From JASEGV01 sp037443545 (GTDB taxonomy: Bacteria; Bacteroidota; Ignavibacteria; UBA10030; BY39): a DNA stretch of 64,000 nt. Position 1 is the first letter of the stretch. Each line of letters starts with the position of its first letter. Positions 18,787 to 26,855 of the stretch are shown here, piece after piece. Made by a program: the position numbers and the translations under genes. The DNA lies in NCBI GenBank assembly GCA_037443545.1, contig JBBIOD010000004.1, positions 24,326 to 88,325 on the forward strand, written 5' to 3'. Below the pieces are notes generated by a model. It saw only the letters and a program-made list of their open reading frames with translations, did no database searches and was not told the DNA's origin.

Positions 18787-20829
18787 ATGGCAAATAAAAG
18801 AGTTAAATTTTTGTGTTGGAGTTTGGTCTTGTTCTTAGTGCTCAACGCTGTTAATTGTAACCTGCGAAAACCGATTGCGCCGGTTTGGGATGTTCAGGTC
18901 AACTTTCCTATTGTAAACCGTCCGTATGCAATTGATTCGCTTATCAAAAAAGACACTTCTCTCATTAAAATAAATCCAACAAACGGATTACTAACTTATT
19001 CATATTCGCAACCTGCGGCTTCCGATAGTATTGGCGATAAAATCAATATGAAGCCAGCACAGCCACCAGAATTCAAAATTGCGGTTGGAACAATTCCTTT
19101 CAAAGATTTTTCGTTTGGTCTCGATATCCCGAATCCGGGTATTCCGTCCGGAATAATTCCTCCCGGCGACCTTCCGCCGATTTCAATAGAGATGCCTTCG
19201 TCCGACCAATTCGATTATTTGGAATTTGAAAGCGGAGTTATCAGATTAACAGTAACCAATTCAACCCCGATCACTATTACTTTCGATTCAATCCGATTTA
19301 TAGACAGAGACAATCACAGATTCGTATTCGATATTGGATCAGTTTTGCCTTCGCAATCGCGTTCCGGACAGGGTATTTTGGATGGCAGGATCGTTCGACT
19401 TCCGCTAAGATTGGATACAGTTCGTTCCCGCACACCGGGCAGTTCAACACCCGTTACAATTCCCGACCGAATATTGAGAATTCAATTAGATTTTTTAAAT
19501 CTGACTATCAATAGCGCGCGAGCAAAAATCCCTCCAACTGATGTTTATCGGATTGGCAGCTCAAAGTTTATAACCGATTCTTCGCCGTCGCCTACCAAGC
19601 TGAAAATCGCTCGTTTTAAAAGTGGTGCTGTTAATTTAAAATTAAGAAATGATTTCGATGTAGCGGCAAATGTGTTGTTATCGCTCCCTCAACTGTATAA
19701 CAGAAATACTCAGCAGCCGTTTTCAATCAACAGAATAATTACCCGAAACGATTCGTTGGTTATCCCAGTAAATTTATATAACTACGAATTCAGATCAGCC
19801 GCACCGACAGAGACCTTAACTTACACTGCATCGATCCGGCAGCTTGGTTCGGAAGGAGATACGATGCAGTTTAGAACTTTTTCGCGCACCGACGAACTTG
19901 TAGCTTCGCTGCTAATTCTTCCACCTCCGCACGATGTTTTCATACTCTCTTATGTCGAGGGCATTTTAAAGCCAACTCTACTAAGTTTCGATACTTTGTT
20001 AAATTTCAAATTAGGAGATGTGCCCAAAATATTTTCGATCGACAGTTTACGTTTGCCTGAGGCAACTTTTGTATTAAATCTCTCAACTCCTAATATTCCG
20101 ATACAAATTGGGGGAAGCATAAAGTTGGACGATTCAATTAAATATTCCATCACAATTCCGCAAACCAATCTTGCAGCAAGTTCAACAACACCGGTTACTA
20201 TTAGTGGGGCTGATGTTGTTTCTTCGCTTTCACGTTATGTATCGGCAAATAAAACCCTGCCCAATTCATTCAAGTTAGGTACGAATGCCACCATCAATCC
20301 ATATTATGTGGTTGGGTCAATTTCGAGTTCCGATAAAATAGGAGGGAATATTTCATTCGAAATCCCTTCGAACATCGGTATCAAGGGGGGAGTTTTTCGA
20401 GATACACTGCAACTCGGGGATGAAAAGAATGATAACGGCGAAACGGTCGAGTTAGATTCAATTTTAATAAATCGTCTTCAATCCGGGTTTATCGATTTTA
20501 CTTTGTCAAACGGAATACCATTAGGAACACGAATCTCAATAAAATTACTCGATGCTAACAGATTGTTTATCCAAAATATACCGGGCACCGGTCCTGTTCA
20601 TGTATCTCCACCTGTTGTCGGCGTTGATGGGTTTGCTTCGCAGGTAGTTCAATCGAAGTTTTCTGTTGCGATGAATAAAACTGAGTTGGATAATCTGAAC
20701 AAAGCGAAGTTCGCAGTGCTCGAAATTATCTTCAATACATCTGATTCATCCCCTTCCGTAAAATTCAGAAATTCAGATAAAATAAATGTTCGTGTTTTTG
20801 GAACATTAAATTATCGGGTAGAGGATTAA
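18787..20829 (+). CDS. Large exported beta-rich protein, possible lipoprotein, function unknown
   Basis: 680 residues. An N-terminal hydrophobic stretch ends at Cys24 (NAVNC), possibly a lipid anchor, though Asn before the Cys is not the classical lipobox residue. The mature part is Ser/Thr/Pro-rich and made of beta-sandwich-like segments, with a Pro/Gly-rich stretch at about 115-140 (IPNPGIPSGIIPPGDLPP). I do not recognise a family. It is followed after 2 bp by a DUF5723 outer-membrane protein, so the two are one operon and likely act together at the outer membrane. Codon use looks like that of the neighbours. Confidence 0.7.
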   Translation: MANKRVKFLCWSLVLFLVLNAVNCNLRKPIAPVWDVQVNFPIVNRPYAIDSLIKKDTSLIKINPTNGLLTYSYSQPAASDSIGDKINMKPAQPPEFKIAVGTIPFKDFSFGLDIPNPGIPSGIIPPGDLPPISIEMPSSDQFDYLEFESGVIRLTVTNSTPITITFDSIRFIDRDNHRFVFDIGSVLPSQSRSGQGILDGRIVRLPLRLDTVRSRTPGSSTPVTIPDRILRIQLDFLNLTINSARAKIPPTDVYRIGSSKFITDSSPSPTKLKIARFKSGAVNLKLRNDFDVAANVLLSLPQLYNRNTQQPFSINRIITRNDSLVIPVNLYNYEFRSAAPTETLTYTASIRQLGSEGDTMQFRTFSRTDELVASLLILPPPHDVFILSYVEGILKPTLLSFDTLLNFKLGDVPKIFSIDSLRLPEATFVLNLSTPNIPIQIGGSIKLDDSIKYSITIPQTNLAASSTTPVTISGADVVSSLSRYVSANKTLPNSFKLGTNATINPYYVVGSISSSDKIGGNISFEIPSNIGIKGGVFRDTLQLGDEKNDNGETVELDSILINRLQSGFIDFTLSNGIPLGTRISIKLLDANRLFIQNIPGTGPVHVSPPVVGVDGFASQVVQSKFSVAMNKTELDNLNKAKFAVLEIIFNTSDSSPSVKFRNSDKINVRVFGTLNYRVED

Positions 20830-20831
20830 AG

Positions 20832-22214
20832 ATGATGAAAGCACTAATAATAATCGTTTTTTTTATTTTTACCGTGTACCAGTCGGTGGATGCAGGCGGC
20901 GACTTTACAAATTTACAAGGAATCGGGATGGGGCGAACTTATACGGCGATTGCACGTGGATTAAATTCTGTCGGAATCAATCCTGCTAACCTTGGTTATC
21001 CCGATAAAAAAAATGTAACATTTAATTTGTTAAACTTCGGAACGAAAGTCGGGAGCGATTTAATAGATTTAGATTTATACGAGAAGTATTTCACCGGCGA
21101 CCAAAATGGTGATCCAGTTTTTCTTAAAGATGCTGACAAGCGAAAAATACTGGAAGTTTTTCCATCAGGATTAGCTCAAACAGGATTTAATTTTGAATTT
21201 AAATTATTATCGTTTTCATATCAACATTCAACGGTTGGCGGTTTTGTAATAAGTGTTATCGAAAGGACAGGCGTCAATTTTTTAATGCCGAAAGATTATG
21301 TTCAATTTTTGCTCTACGGAAATCCGCTCGGCAGTCGTTACGACTTCAGTAAAACTTATTTCAATTCAATGTGGTATCGTGAATACTCGCTTTCGTATGG
21401 CAGAATGATTCCGCGTTTTATTTTTATGAAGTCGATGGCTGCGGGTTTTTCAATTAAGCTGATACACGGCTTTGGTTTTGCAGAGTTGACTCGTAATAAC
21501 ACGCACTTTACAACCGATGCAAATGCTAAAATTGGGGGTCGGGTAGATTATCAGGCAAAATTCGCAGGATTGGATTTGTTAAGGGAAGACAGTGATGTAG
21601 AGTATTCTCCTTTCCCAAAACCCGCAGGTTCAGGATACGGAATTGATCTCGGTATTTCGGGTTTTGTTAATAACGAATTGAGCATCGGAATCGCGCTGAC
21701 AGATGTTGGCGCAATTATGTGGAAACAAAATACGTATGAAAATTCAGGCAATGCACTGTTCGATTTCGACGATCCTCGAACAGCTCAGGAACAATTAGAA
21801 GATTTGGATGAATTGCTGAATGGAACGAATAAGCCTATCAAAAATTTTTCATCCGGTTTGCCGACATTTTTGCGTATCGGTGCGGCGTATCAGTTCGATA
21901 AAGCTCCTTTCATAAGTAAGTTCCCAGGCGAATTACTTTTAGCGCTCGATTACAATCAGGGTTTTAATAATCTTTCGGGCAATACTACGAAACCCCGTTT
22001 TTCGTTGGGGGTTGAATATAAACCCTGGAAATGGTTGCCTCTTCGTACAGGAATTTCATTCGGTGGTGTTGATGGATTTAATATGGGATTTGGTTTTGGA
22101 ATTCTATTTAGTTTTATGGACATCGAGTTTGCAACCGAAAATTTTGAAGCGGCAATTTCGCCACGAAGTATAAGCAGAGCATCGTTTGCTTTCGGAATGA
22201 AAATTAGAATATAA
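20832..22214 (+). CDS. DUF5723-like outer-membrane beta-barrel protein
   Basis: 460 residues with a signal peptide ending near VDA. After it comes the typical GMGRTYTAIARGLNSVGINPANLG motif found at the start of DUF5723/PorV-FadL-like barrels. The rest is strand-rich with aromatic girdles (YSLSYGRMIPRFIF, FAFGMKIRI at the end). GAGG at 20821-20824 serves the start; a second ATG three bases later is equally possible. It is encoded 2 bp after the lipoprotein-like gene. Cargo is unknown; the family relation does not show whether it is a transporter or a scaffold. Confidence 0.75.
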   Translation: MMKALIIIVFFIFTVYQSVDAGGDFTNLQGIGMGRTYTAIARGLNSVGINPANLGYPDKKNVTFNLLNFGTKVGSDLIDLDLYEKYFTGDQNGDPVFLKDADKRKILEVFPSGLAQTGFNFEFKLLSFSYQHSTVGGFVISVIERTGVNFLMPKDYVQFLLYGNPLGSRYDFSKTYFNSMWYREYSLSYGRMIPRFIFMKSMAAGFSIKLIHGFGFAELTRNNTHFTTDANAKIGGRVDYQAKFAGLDLLREDSDVEYSPFPKPAGSGYGIDLGISGFVNNELSIGIALTDVGAIMWKQNTYENSGNALFDFDDPRTAQEQLEDLDELLNGTNKPIKNFSSGLPTFLRIGAAYQFDKAPFISKFPGELLLALDYNQGFNNLSGNTTKPRFSLGVEYKPWKWLPLRTGISFGGVDGFNMGFGFGILFSFMDIEFATENFEAAISPRSISRASFAFGMKIRI

Positions 22215-22252
22215 AAACAATCAGTAATTTTAGGTCGTAATCCAATGCCGAC

Positions 22253-23173
22253 CTACTTGATAAAGGTCAACCAACCGTGTGGATCATTTCCGTTTTTAAC
22301 AATATCAAAATATTTTTCCTGTACTAATCGTGTAATTTTTCCGGGTTTACCGTGGTCAACCGTTTGGTGGTTGATACAGCAAACAGGTGTTATTTCGGCA
22401 GCAGTACCGGTTACGAAAACCTCGTTAGCAATCATTAAAAACTCACGCGGGATTGTTGTTTCGATAACTTCGATCCCTTCATCTTTCAAAATTTGGATCA
22501 CACTCGCACGCGTTATTCCTGGTAAAATTGCGTCGGCGATTGATGGGGTATATACTTTTCCGTTTTTAACTATAAAAATATTTTCGCCGCTCCCTTCACT
22601 TACATTCCCGTAAGCATCGAGTGCAATACCTTCAGCAAAACCGTTTTCGAGAGCTTCAATTTTTATCAACTGCGAACTCAAATAATTTCCCCCGGCTTTC
22701 GACATAGTCGGAATTGTGTTGGGGGCCAACCTTTGCCACGATGAGATACCAGCTTTAACACCGGTCTCTAACGACTCATCGCCTAAATAGGAACTCCATT
22801 CCCAAACTGCTATCGCTACTTCCACGGGATTGTTTAGCGGGTTCAAACCCATCTCACCGTAACCTCGATAAACGACAGGACGGATATAGCAGCTCTTTAA
22901 TTTGTCCTTTTTAATTAGTTTTATTGTAACATCTTCTAATGTTTCAATGGAATATGGAATTTTTGTATGATATATTTTTGTTGAATCAAACAGGCGAGCG
23001 AAATGTGGTCGAAGTTGAAAAATTGCCGACCCCTTTTTAGTATTGTAACACCTAATGCCTTCAAACCAACTCGAACCATAATGCACAACATGGGAGAGGA
23101 CATGAATTTTTGCAGCATCCCACTTTACAAATTTTCCGTTCATCCAAATTGTTCCCGATTTTTTCAAAGGCAT
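22253..23173 (-). CDS. ilvE: Branched-chain amino acid aminotransferase
   Basis: PLP fold-type IV enzyme for the last step of Val, Leu and Ile synthesis. Start has AGGAAGG upstream. Motifs: HYGSSWFEGIRCY, RPHFARLFDS, the Schiff-base Lys159 in TIPTMSKAGGNYLSS, EGSGENIFIV and FVTGTAAEITPV. The length (306) is normal for IlvE. It lies 28 bp after the GNAT-fold gene in the same direction, so it may be the last gene of the SPT transcript; a metabolic link, for example to iso-branched sphingoid bases, is only a speculation. A 7-bp hairpin (22231-22255) overlaps its stop but has no T-run. Confidence 0.95.
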   Translation of the reverse strand: MPLKKSGTIWMNGKFVKWDAAKIHVLSHVVHYGSSWFEGIRCYNTKKGSAIFQLRPHFARLFDSTKIYHTKIPYSIETLEDVTIKLIKKDKLKSCYIRPVVYRGYGEMGLNPLNNPVEVAIAVWEWSSYLGDESLETGVKAGISSWQRLAPNTIPTMSKAGGNYLSSQLIKIEALENGFAEGIALDAYGNVSEGSGENIFIVKNGKVYTPSIADAILPGITRASVIQILKDEGIEVIETTIPREFLMIANEVFVTGTAAEITPVCCINHQTVDHGKPGKITRLVQEKYFDIVKNGNDPHGWLTFIK

Positions 23174-23201
23174 AAATAATCCTTCCTAAGTTTTATTGTG
23201 A

Positions 23202-24320
23202 TTAAAAAATGCTTTCATAAATTCTGTATGTTTTATAACGAATTGAATGCATCGTTTCGGCATTGCGGTTCATCATCACGTTGTCTTCGAGTACCCAGCT
23301 TGCTTCGCCCCAATTGTAACCGAGTTCAAGTGCACGTTCAGCTGTTTCAAAAAATAACACACCTGCCGCTCCGGTCTTTTGGTATTCTTTTAAAACTCCT
23401 AACGCGATTATCCGAACTCCATCAATTTTCTTTTTATGACGCATTAACCTGATCAGTCCGGGAATCAAGCGTCCCTTTTTGTTGTATCTTAACGCAATGT
23501 TTATGTCGGGCAGCGATAATGCGAAGCCGATAGGTTTATCTTCGACTTCTGCGAATATAACGAGGTCGGGAACAGCCACAGGCTTGAGCGATTTTGCCAG
23601 TGCTCTGAATTCGTCGTCTGTCATTTTAACAGCGCCCCAGTTGTATTGCCATGCGTCGTTGTAAACTTGATGTATCTTCTTTACCTCTTCATCAAAAATT
23701 TTCATGTCGAGGCTTCGAAAAGTAATTTTATTACGTTCTTTCACTAATTGTGAAACTCTCGAAAGTTTTTCGCGGTTGACTTTGTGTTGTTCCAAAAAGT
23801 GGGCATACAAATCTTTTGCTTTTTGGAACCCCGCACCTTCAATCAACTTGCTGTAGTAGGGTGGATTGTAAGGCATCATTACTGCCGGCGATTTATCGAA
23901 GCCATCAATCAGCAATCCGTATTCGTCGTTCACCGATGGATTCGCAGGACCTCTCATAACTGACAAACTCTTATTTTTCAACCACTTACGTGCAGTGTTA
24001 AACAACTCGTTTGCGGCTGATTGGTCGTCTATACACTCGAAAAATCCGAAAAATCCGATATTCTCGTTGTGTTCGATGTTATGATTATGATTGATGATAG
24101 CAGCGATCCTGCCAACAACCTCATTATTTTTTAGTGCAAGGAAAAATTCTGCTTGAGCGTGTTTGTAGAATGGATTTTTTTTTCGATCTACTAAAAACCT
24201 TCGTTCAAATAAAAGTGGAGGAACCCAGTAATGGTTTCCCTCATAAATTTTCCAGGGAAATTTTACAAACTTATTAAACTCGCTTCGGGTTTTTACAACC
24301 GTAATTGTAATTTTATTCAT
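23202..24320 (-). CDS. GNAT-fold acyltransferase-like protein; candidate ceramide synthase
   Basis: 372 residues, no signal peptide. Two parts are visible: an N-terminal half with WVPPLLFERR, AEFFLALKNNEVVGRIAAIIN and the conserved MRGPANPSVNDEYGLLIDGF, and a C-terminal GNAT-like half (GFALSLPDINIAL, then IIALGVLKEYQKTGAAGVLFFE, an acyl-CoA-binding-loop position). Its ATG overlaps the stop of the SPT-like gene by one base (TAATG), so translation is coupled. In Caulobacter the bacterial ceramide synthase encoded with spt is also a GNAT-like acyltransferase; equating this protein with it is inference from context and fold. It could instead acylate another amine. Confidence 0.7.
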   Translation of the reverse strand: MNKITITVVKTRSEFNKFVKFPWKIYEGNHYWVPPLLFERRFLVDRKKNPFYKHAQAEFFLALKNNEVVGRIAAIINHNHNIEHNENIGFFGFFECIDDQSAANELFNTARKWLKNKSLSVMRGPANPSVNDEYGLLIDGFDKSPAVMMPYNPPYYSKLIEGAGFQKAKDLYAHFLEQHKVNREKLSRVSQLVKERNKITFRSLDMKIFDEEVKKIHQVYNDAWQYNWGAVKMTDDEFRALAKSLKPVAVPDLVIFAEVEDKPIGFALSLPDINIALRYNKKGRLIPGLIRLMRHKKKIDGVRIIALGVLKEYQKTGAAGVLFFETAERALELGYNWGEASWVLEDNVMMNRNAETMHSIRYKTYRIYESIF

Positions 24321-25687
24321 TAGTTTATCAAGCCGAGTTTTTTTCCGGCTTGAATGAATACTTCAAGAATTTTATCTAGTTGTTCCTCCTCGTGAGTTGC
24401 CATATAGCTGGTTCGCATCATTTGCATTCCGGGTGGGACGCCAGGACTGATGAATGTGTTCACAAAAACGCCGTTGTCGAATAATTCTTTCCACAATTTA
24501 AATGCGAGCATATCGTCACCTATGATAACCGGAATTATTGCTGTTTGTCCATCGATAATTTTAAAGCCGGCTTTTTTGAATCCTTGTCGCATTTTGTTTG
24601 CGTTGCGTATAAGCTTGTCGATCCGTTCCGGTTCTTTCTCTAAAATATCGAGAGCTGCTAATGCCGCTGCAACCGAAGCTGGTGTAGGACTGGCGCTGAA
24701 AATCAATGCTGCCGAATGGTGCTTCAAAAAATTTATAACACGTTCCGAGCCGACAACAAAACCTCCGAGCGATGCAAAAGTTTTACTGAAAGTTCCAAAT
24801 GTTAAATCGGTTTCCTCTACCAAATTGAAATGACTCGCAGTTCCTCTGCCCCCTTTTCCAATAACGCCGACTGCATGAGCGTCGTCAACTAAAGTTCGGG
24901 CGTTATATTTCTTAGCAATCGATACGAGGGCTGGTAAATCGACGATATTGCCCGACGTGCTGAAAACGCCATCGGTTACAATTAATTTTCCGGCTTCTAA
25001 TGGAAGTCGTTTAATTACACGCTCCAGATCGTTCATGTCGTTATGCTTGTAACGAACGAAGTCGGCAAACATCCCCTTCGCCATAACAACACCCGCTACG
25101 ATACTGGCGTGATTATCTTTGTCGGTAATTACATACTCGCCGCGTTGAACGAGTGTTGGAATTATTCCTTGAGCTGTTTGATAACCGGTGCTGAATAGCA
25201 GGCAGGCTTCTGTGCCCATAAATTTTGCCATTCGAGCCTCAAACTCGTTGTGCAGATCCAGAGTTCCGGTTAAGTATCTTGAACCCGAGCAACCACTTCC
25301 ATACTTTTCTACGGCTTTAATTGCTGCTTCTTTAACTTTCGGATGTGCTGTTAAACCCAAATAATTATTTGAACCAGCCATTATTACTCTGCGTCCTTCT
25401 ATTTCAACAACAGGACCTTCGTTTTCCTCGATTGTTCTGAAATATGGATATAGACCGGCGGCTTTAACCTCGTCGGCGCGGGTGAAAGAAAAACATTTAT
25501 CAAATAGATCGACCGGGATTTTAGGTCCACTTTCCTCTATAACAGTAACATCAGGTTTTGTTTCCACTTCTGCGGATGTTTCGTTTTTTGTTTTCCAGTT
25601 GAATTTACCTTTAAACGAAGTTGCCCAATCAGTCATGTTCTTCCGCCAGTTAAAAAATGAGGTTCTGTTTGAAAATTGATTTGTCAT
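24320..25687 (-). CDS. Alpha-oxoamine synthase, probably serine palmitoyltransferase
   Basis: PLP enzyme condensing an amino acid with an acyl-CoA. It has GSNNYLGLTAHP, SGCSGSRYLTGT, His193 in DNHAS (stacks on PLP), LVDDAHAVG, Schiff-base Lys302 in FGTFSKTFASLGGF and PGVPPGMQMMRTSYMATH. BioF, Kbl and SPT share these motifs; SPT is favoured because the partners are a GNAT-fold protein and a CerR-like epimerase, and no bio genes are adjacent. About 60 residues precede the normal start of the family; they are polar with low complexity and no signal peptide. GGAAA precedes the start. Sequence alone does not settle the substrate. Confidence 0.8.
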   Translation of the reverse strand: MTNQFSNRTSFFNWRKNMTDWATSFKGKFNWKTKNETSAEVETKPDVTVIEESGPKIPVDLFDKCFSFTRADEVKAAGLYPYFRTIEENEGPVVEIEGRRVIMAGSNNYLGLTAHPKVKEAAIKAVEKYGSGCSGSRYLTGTLDLHNEFEARMAKFMGTEACLLFSTGYQTAQGIIPTLVQRGEYVITDKDNHASIVAGVVMAKGMFADFVRYKHNDMNDLERVIKRLPLEAGKLIVTDGVFSTSGNIVDLPALVSIAKKYNARTLVDDAHAVGVIGKGGRGTASHFNLVEETDLTFGTFSKTFASLGGFVVGSERVINFLKHHSAALIFSASPTPASVAAALAALDILEKEPERIDKLIRNANKMRQGFKKAGFKIIDGQTAIIPVIIGDDMLAFKLWKELFDNGVFVNTFISPGVPPGMQMMRTSYMATHEEEQLDKILEVFIQAGKKLGLIN

Positions 25688-25715
25688 TAGTAATTTCCTT
25701 GAATAACCGTTAAAT

Positions 25716-25744
25716 TTGAATACAAAATTTATTTTTAATATACT
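25716..25744 (+). promoter_or_regulatory. Promoter of epimerase gene
   Basis: TTGAAT (25716-25721), 17-bp spacer, TATACT (25739-25744). Its -10 overlaps the -10 of the opposing SPT promoter. Confidence 0.6.
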
Positions 25745-25765
25745 TCATATAATTAAAAAAGTCAA
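25737..25765 (-). promoter_or_regulatory. Promoter of SPT-like operon
   Basis: Minus strand: TTGACT (25765-25760), 17-bp spacer, TATATT (25742-25737). It shares four bases of its -10 with the rightward promoter. Confidence 0.6.
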
Positions 25766-25783
25766 TCAAATTAAAACTTATAA

Positions 25784-26767
25784 ATGATAAAAATTTTTGT
25801 TACAGGTTCAACCGGATTCATAGGTAGCCATTTAGTTGAGCGCCTGATTAAAAAAGGATATCGTGTAAAATGTTTAGTCCGAAAACACTCTAACAACAAG
25901 TGGCTGAAAAAGTTACCTGTTGAGTATGTTTACGGCGATTTGTTCGATGTTGAGCCCTTGCGAAAAGCTATTTCAGATGTCCAATATATTTACCACATTG
26001 CGGGGGTTACTGCATCAAGAACAAAAAGAGGTTATTTTCTGGGAAATCAGGAAGCAACTAAAGTATTGTTGAAGGCAGCCGAAACTAATTCGAATTTAAA
26101 GCGGTTCGTTTTGGCTGGAAGTTTATCTGCGGTCGGTCCATCAACCGATGGTAAAACGGTGAATGAAGAATCGAAATTGCAGCCGATAACCACATACGGA
26201 AAAAGTAAGTTGGCGGCTGAAAAAGAAGTATTAAGTTTCCAGGATAAAATTCCTTTTACAATTGTTCGAATCCCGGCAGTTTACGGTCCGCGCGATACGG
26301 CAACGTTAGATTTTTTTAAAACTGTTAATAATGGTATTATTCCGTTGGTAGGCTTTAAAAATAAATATGTAAATATTTTGCATGTTGATGATGTCGTTGA
26401 TGGACTTATTTTAGCTGGCGAGCATCCTGATGCTGTGGGAAAAACATATTTCATTGGAAGCGACAAAGCATATACTTGGGAAGATATCGGAAAAGTAACA
26501 CAAGAAATTATCCATCGCAAAACTATCAAGGTTAGGATTCCTGAATTCATCGTTGTAATTGTTGCTGCCATATATCATCTGATTGATATTTTCAGTAAAA
26601 AGCCTTCAGTGTTTAATTTCGAAAAAAGCAAAGATATAATTGCCGATGCTTGGATTTGCGATATATTGAAAGCCAAAAACGAGCTGGGATTTCAACAGAA
26701 GATTACTTTAGAAGAAGGGGTAAAAGAAACTTTTAAATGGTATAAGGAAGTTGGTTGGATAAAATAA
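25784..26767 (+). CDS. NAD-dependent epimerase/reductase, CerR-like
   Basis: 327-residue extended short-chain dehydrogenase. The Rossmann motif GSTGFIGSH has its glycines at residues 8-14, acidic YVYGDL follows, and the active-site pair is Tyr138 and Lys142 (YGKSK), with VRIPAVYGPRD after it. A hydrophobic helix (about 255-270, IVVIVAAIYHLIDIF) may associate with membrane. The family covers 4-ketoreductases and epimerases. Next to an SPT-like gene it fits the ceramide reductase (CerR) role known from Caulobacter, but the activity is inferred from context. Transcribed divergently from the SPT gene from an overlapping promoter. Confidence 0.85.
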   Translation: MIKIFVTGSTGFIGSHLVERLIKKGYRVKCLVRKHSNNKWLKKLPVEYVYGDLFDVEPLRKAISDVQYIYHIAGVTASRTKRGYFLGNQEATKVLLKAAETNSNLKRFVLAGSLSAVGPSTDGKTVNEESKLQPITTYGKSKLAAEKEVLSFQDKIPFTIVRIPAVYGPRDTATLDFFKTVNNGIIPLVGFKNKYVNILHVDDVVDGLILAGEHPDAVGKTYFIGSDKAYTWEDIGKVTQEIIHRKTIKVRIPEFIVVIVAAIYHLIDIFSKKPSVFNFEKSKDIIADAWICDILKAKNELGFQQKITLEEGVKETFKWYKEVGWIK

Positions 26768-26787
26768 GATCCAGATTTTCGCTGAGT

Positions 26788-26816
26788 TTGCTTTTCATCT
26801 TTTGAATTGGTAAAAT
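26788..26816 (+). promoter_or_regulatory. Candidate promoter of M28 peptidase gene
   Basis: TTGCTT (26788-26793), 17-bp spacer, TAAAAT (26811-26816); ATG follows at 26856 with AAAGGAA upstream. Confidence 0.4.
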
Positions 26817-26855
26817 TATGCAGGTCTAACCTATAACAATCTGAAAGGAACAGTT

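Noticed and set aside
22231..22255. 7-bp hairpin between the DUF5723 gene and ilvE
   Set aside because: Overlaps the ilvE stop and has no T-run on either strand, so not called a terminator.
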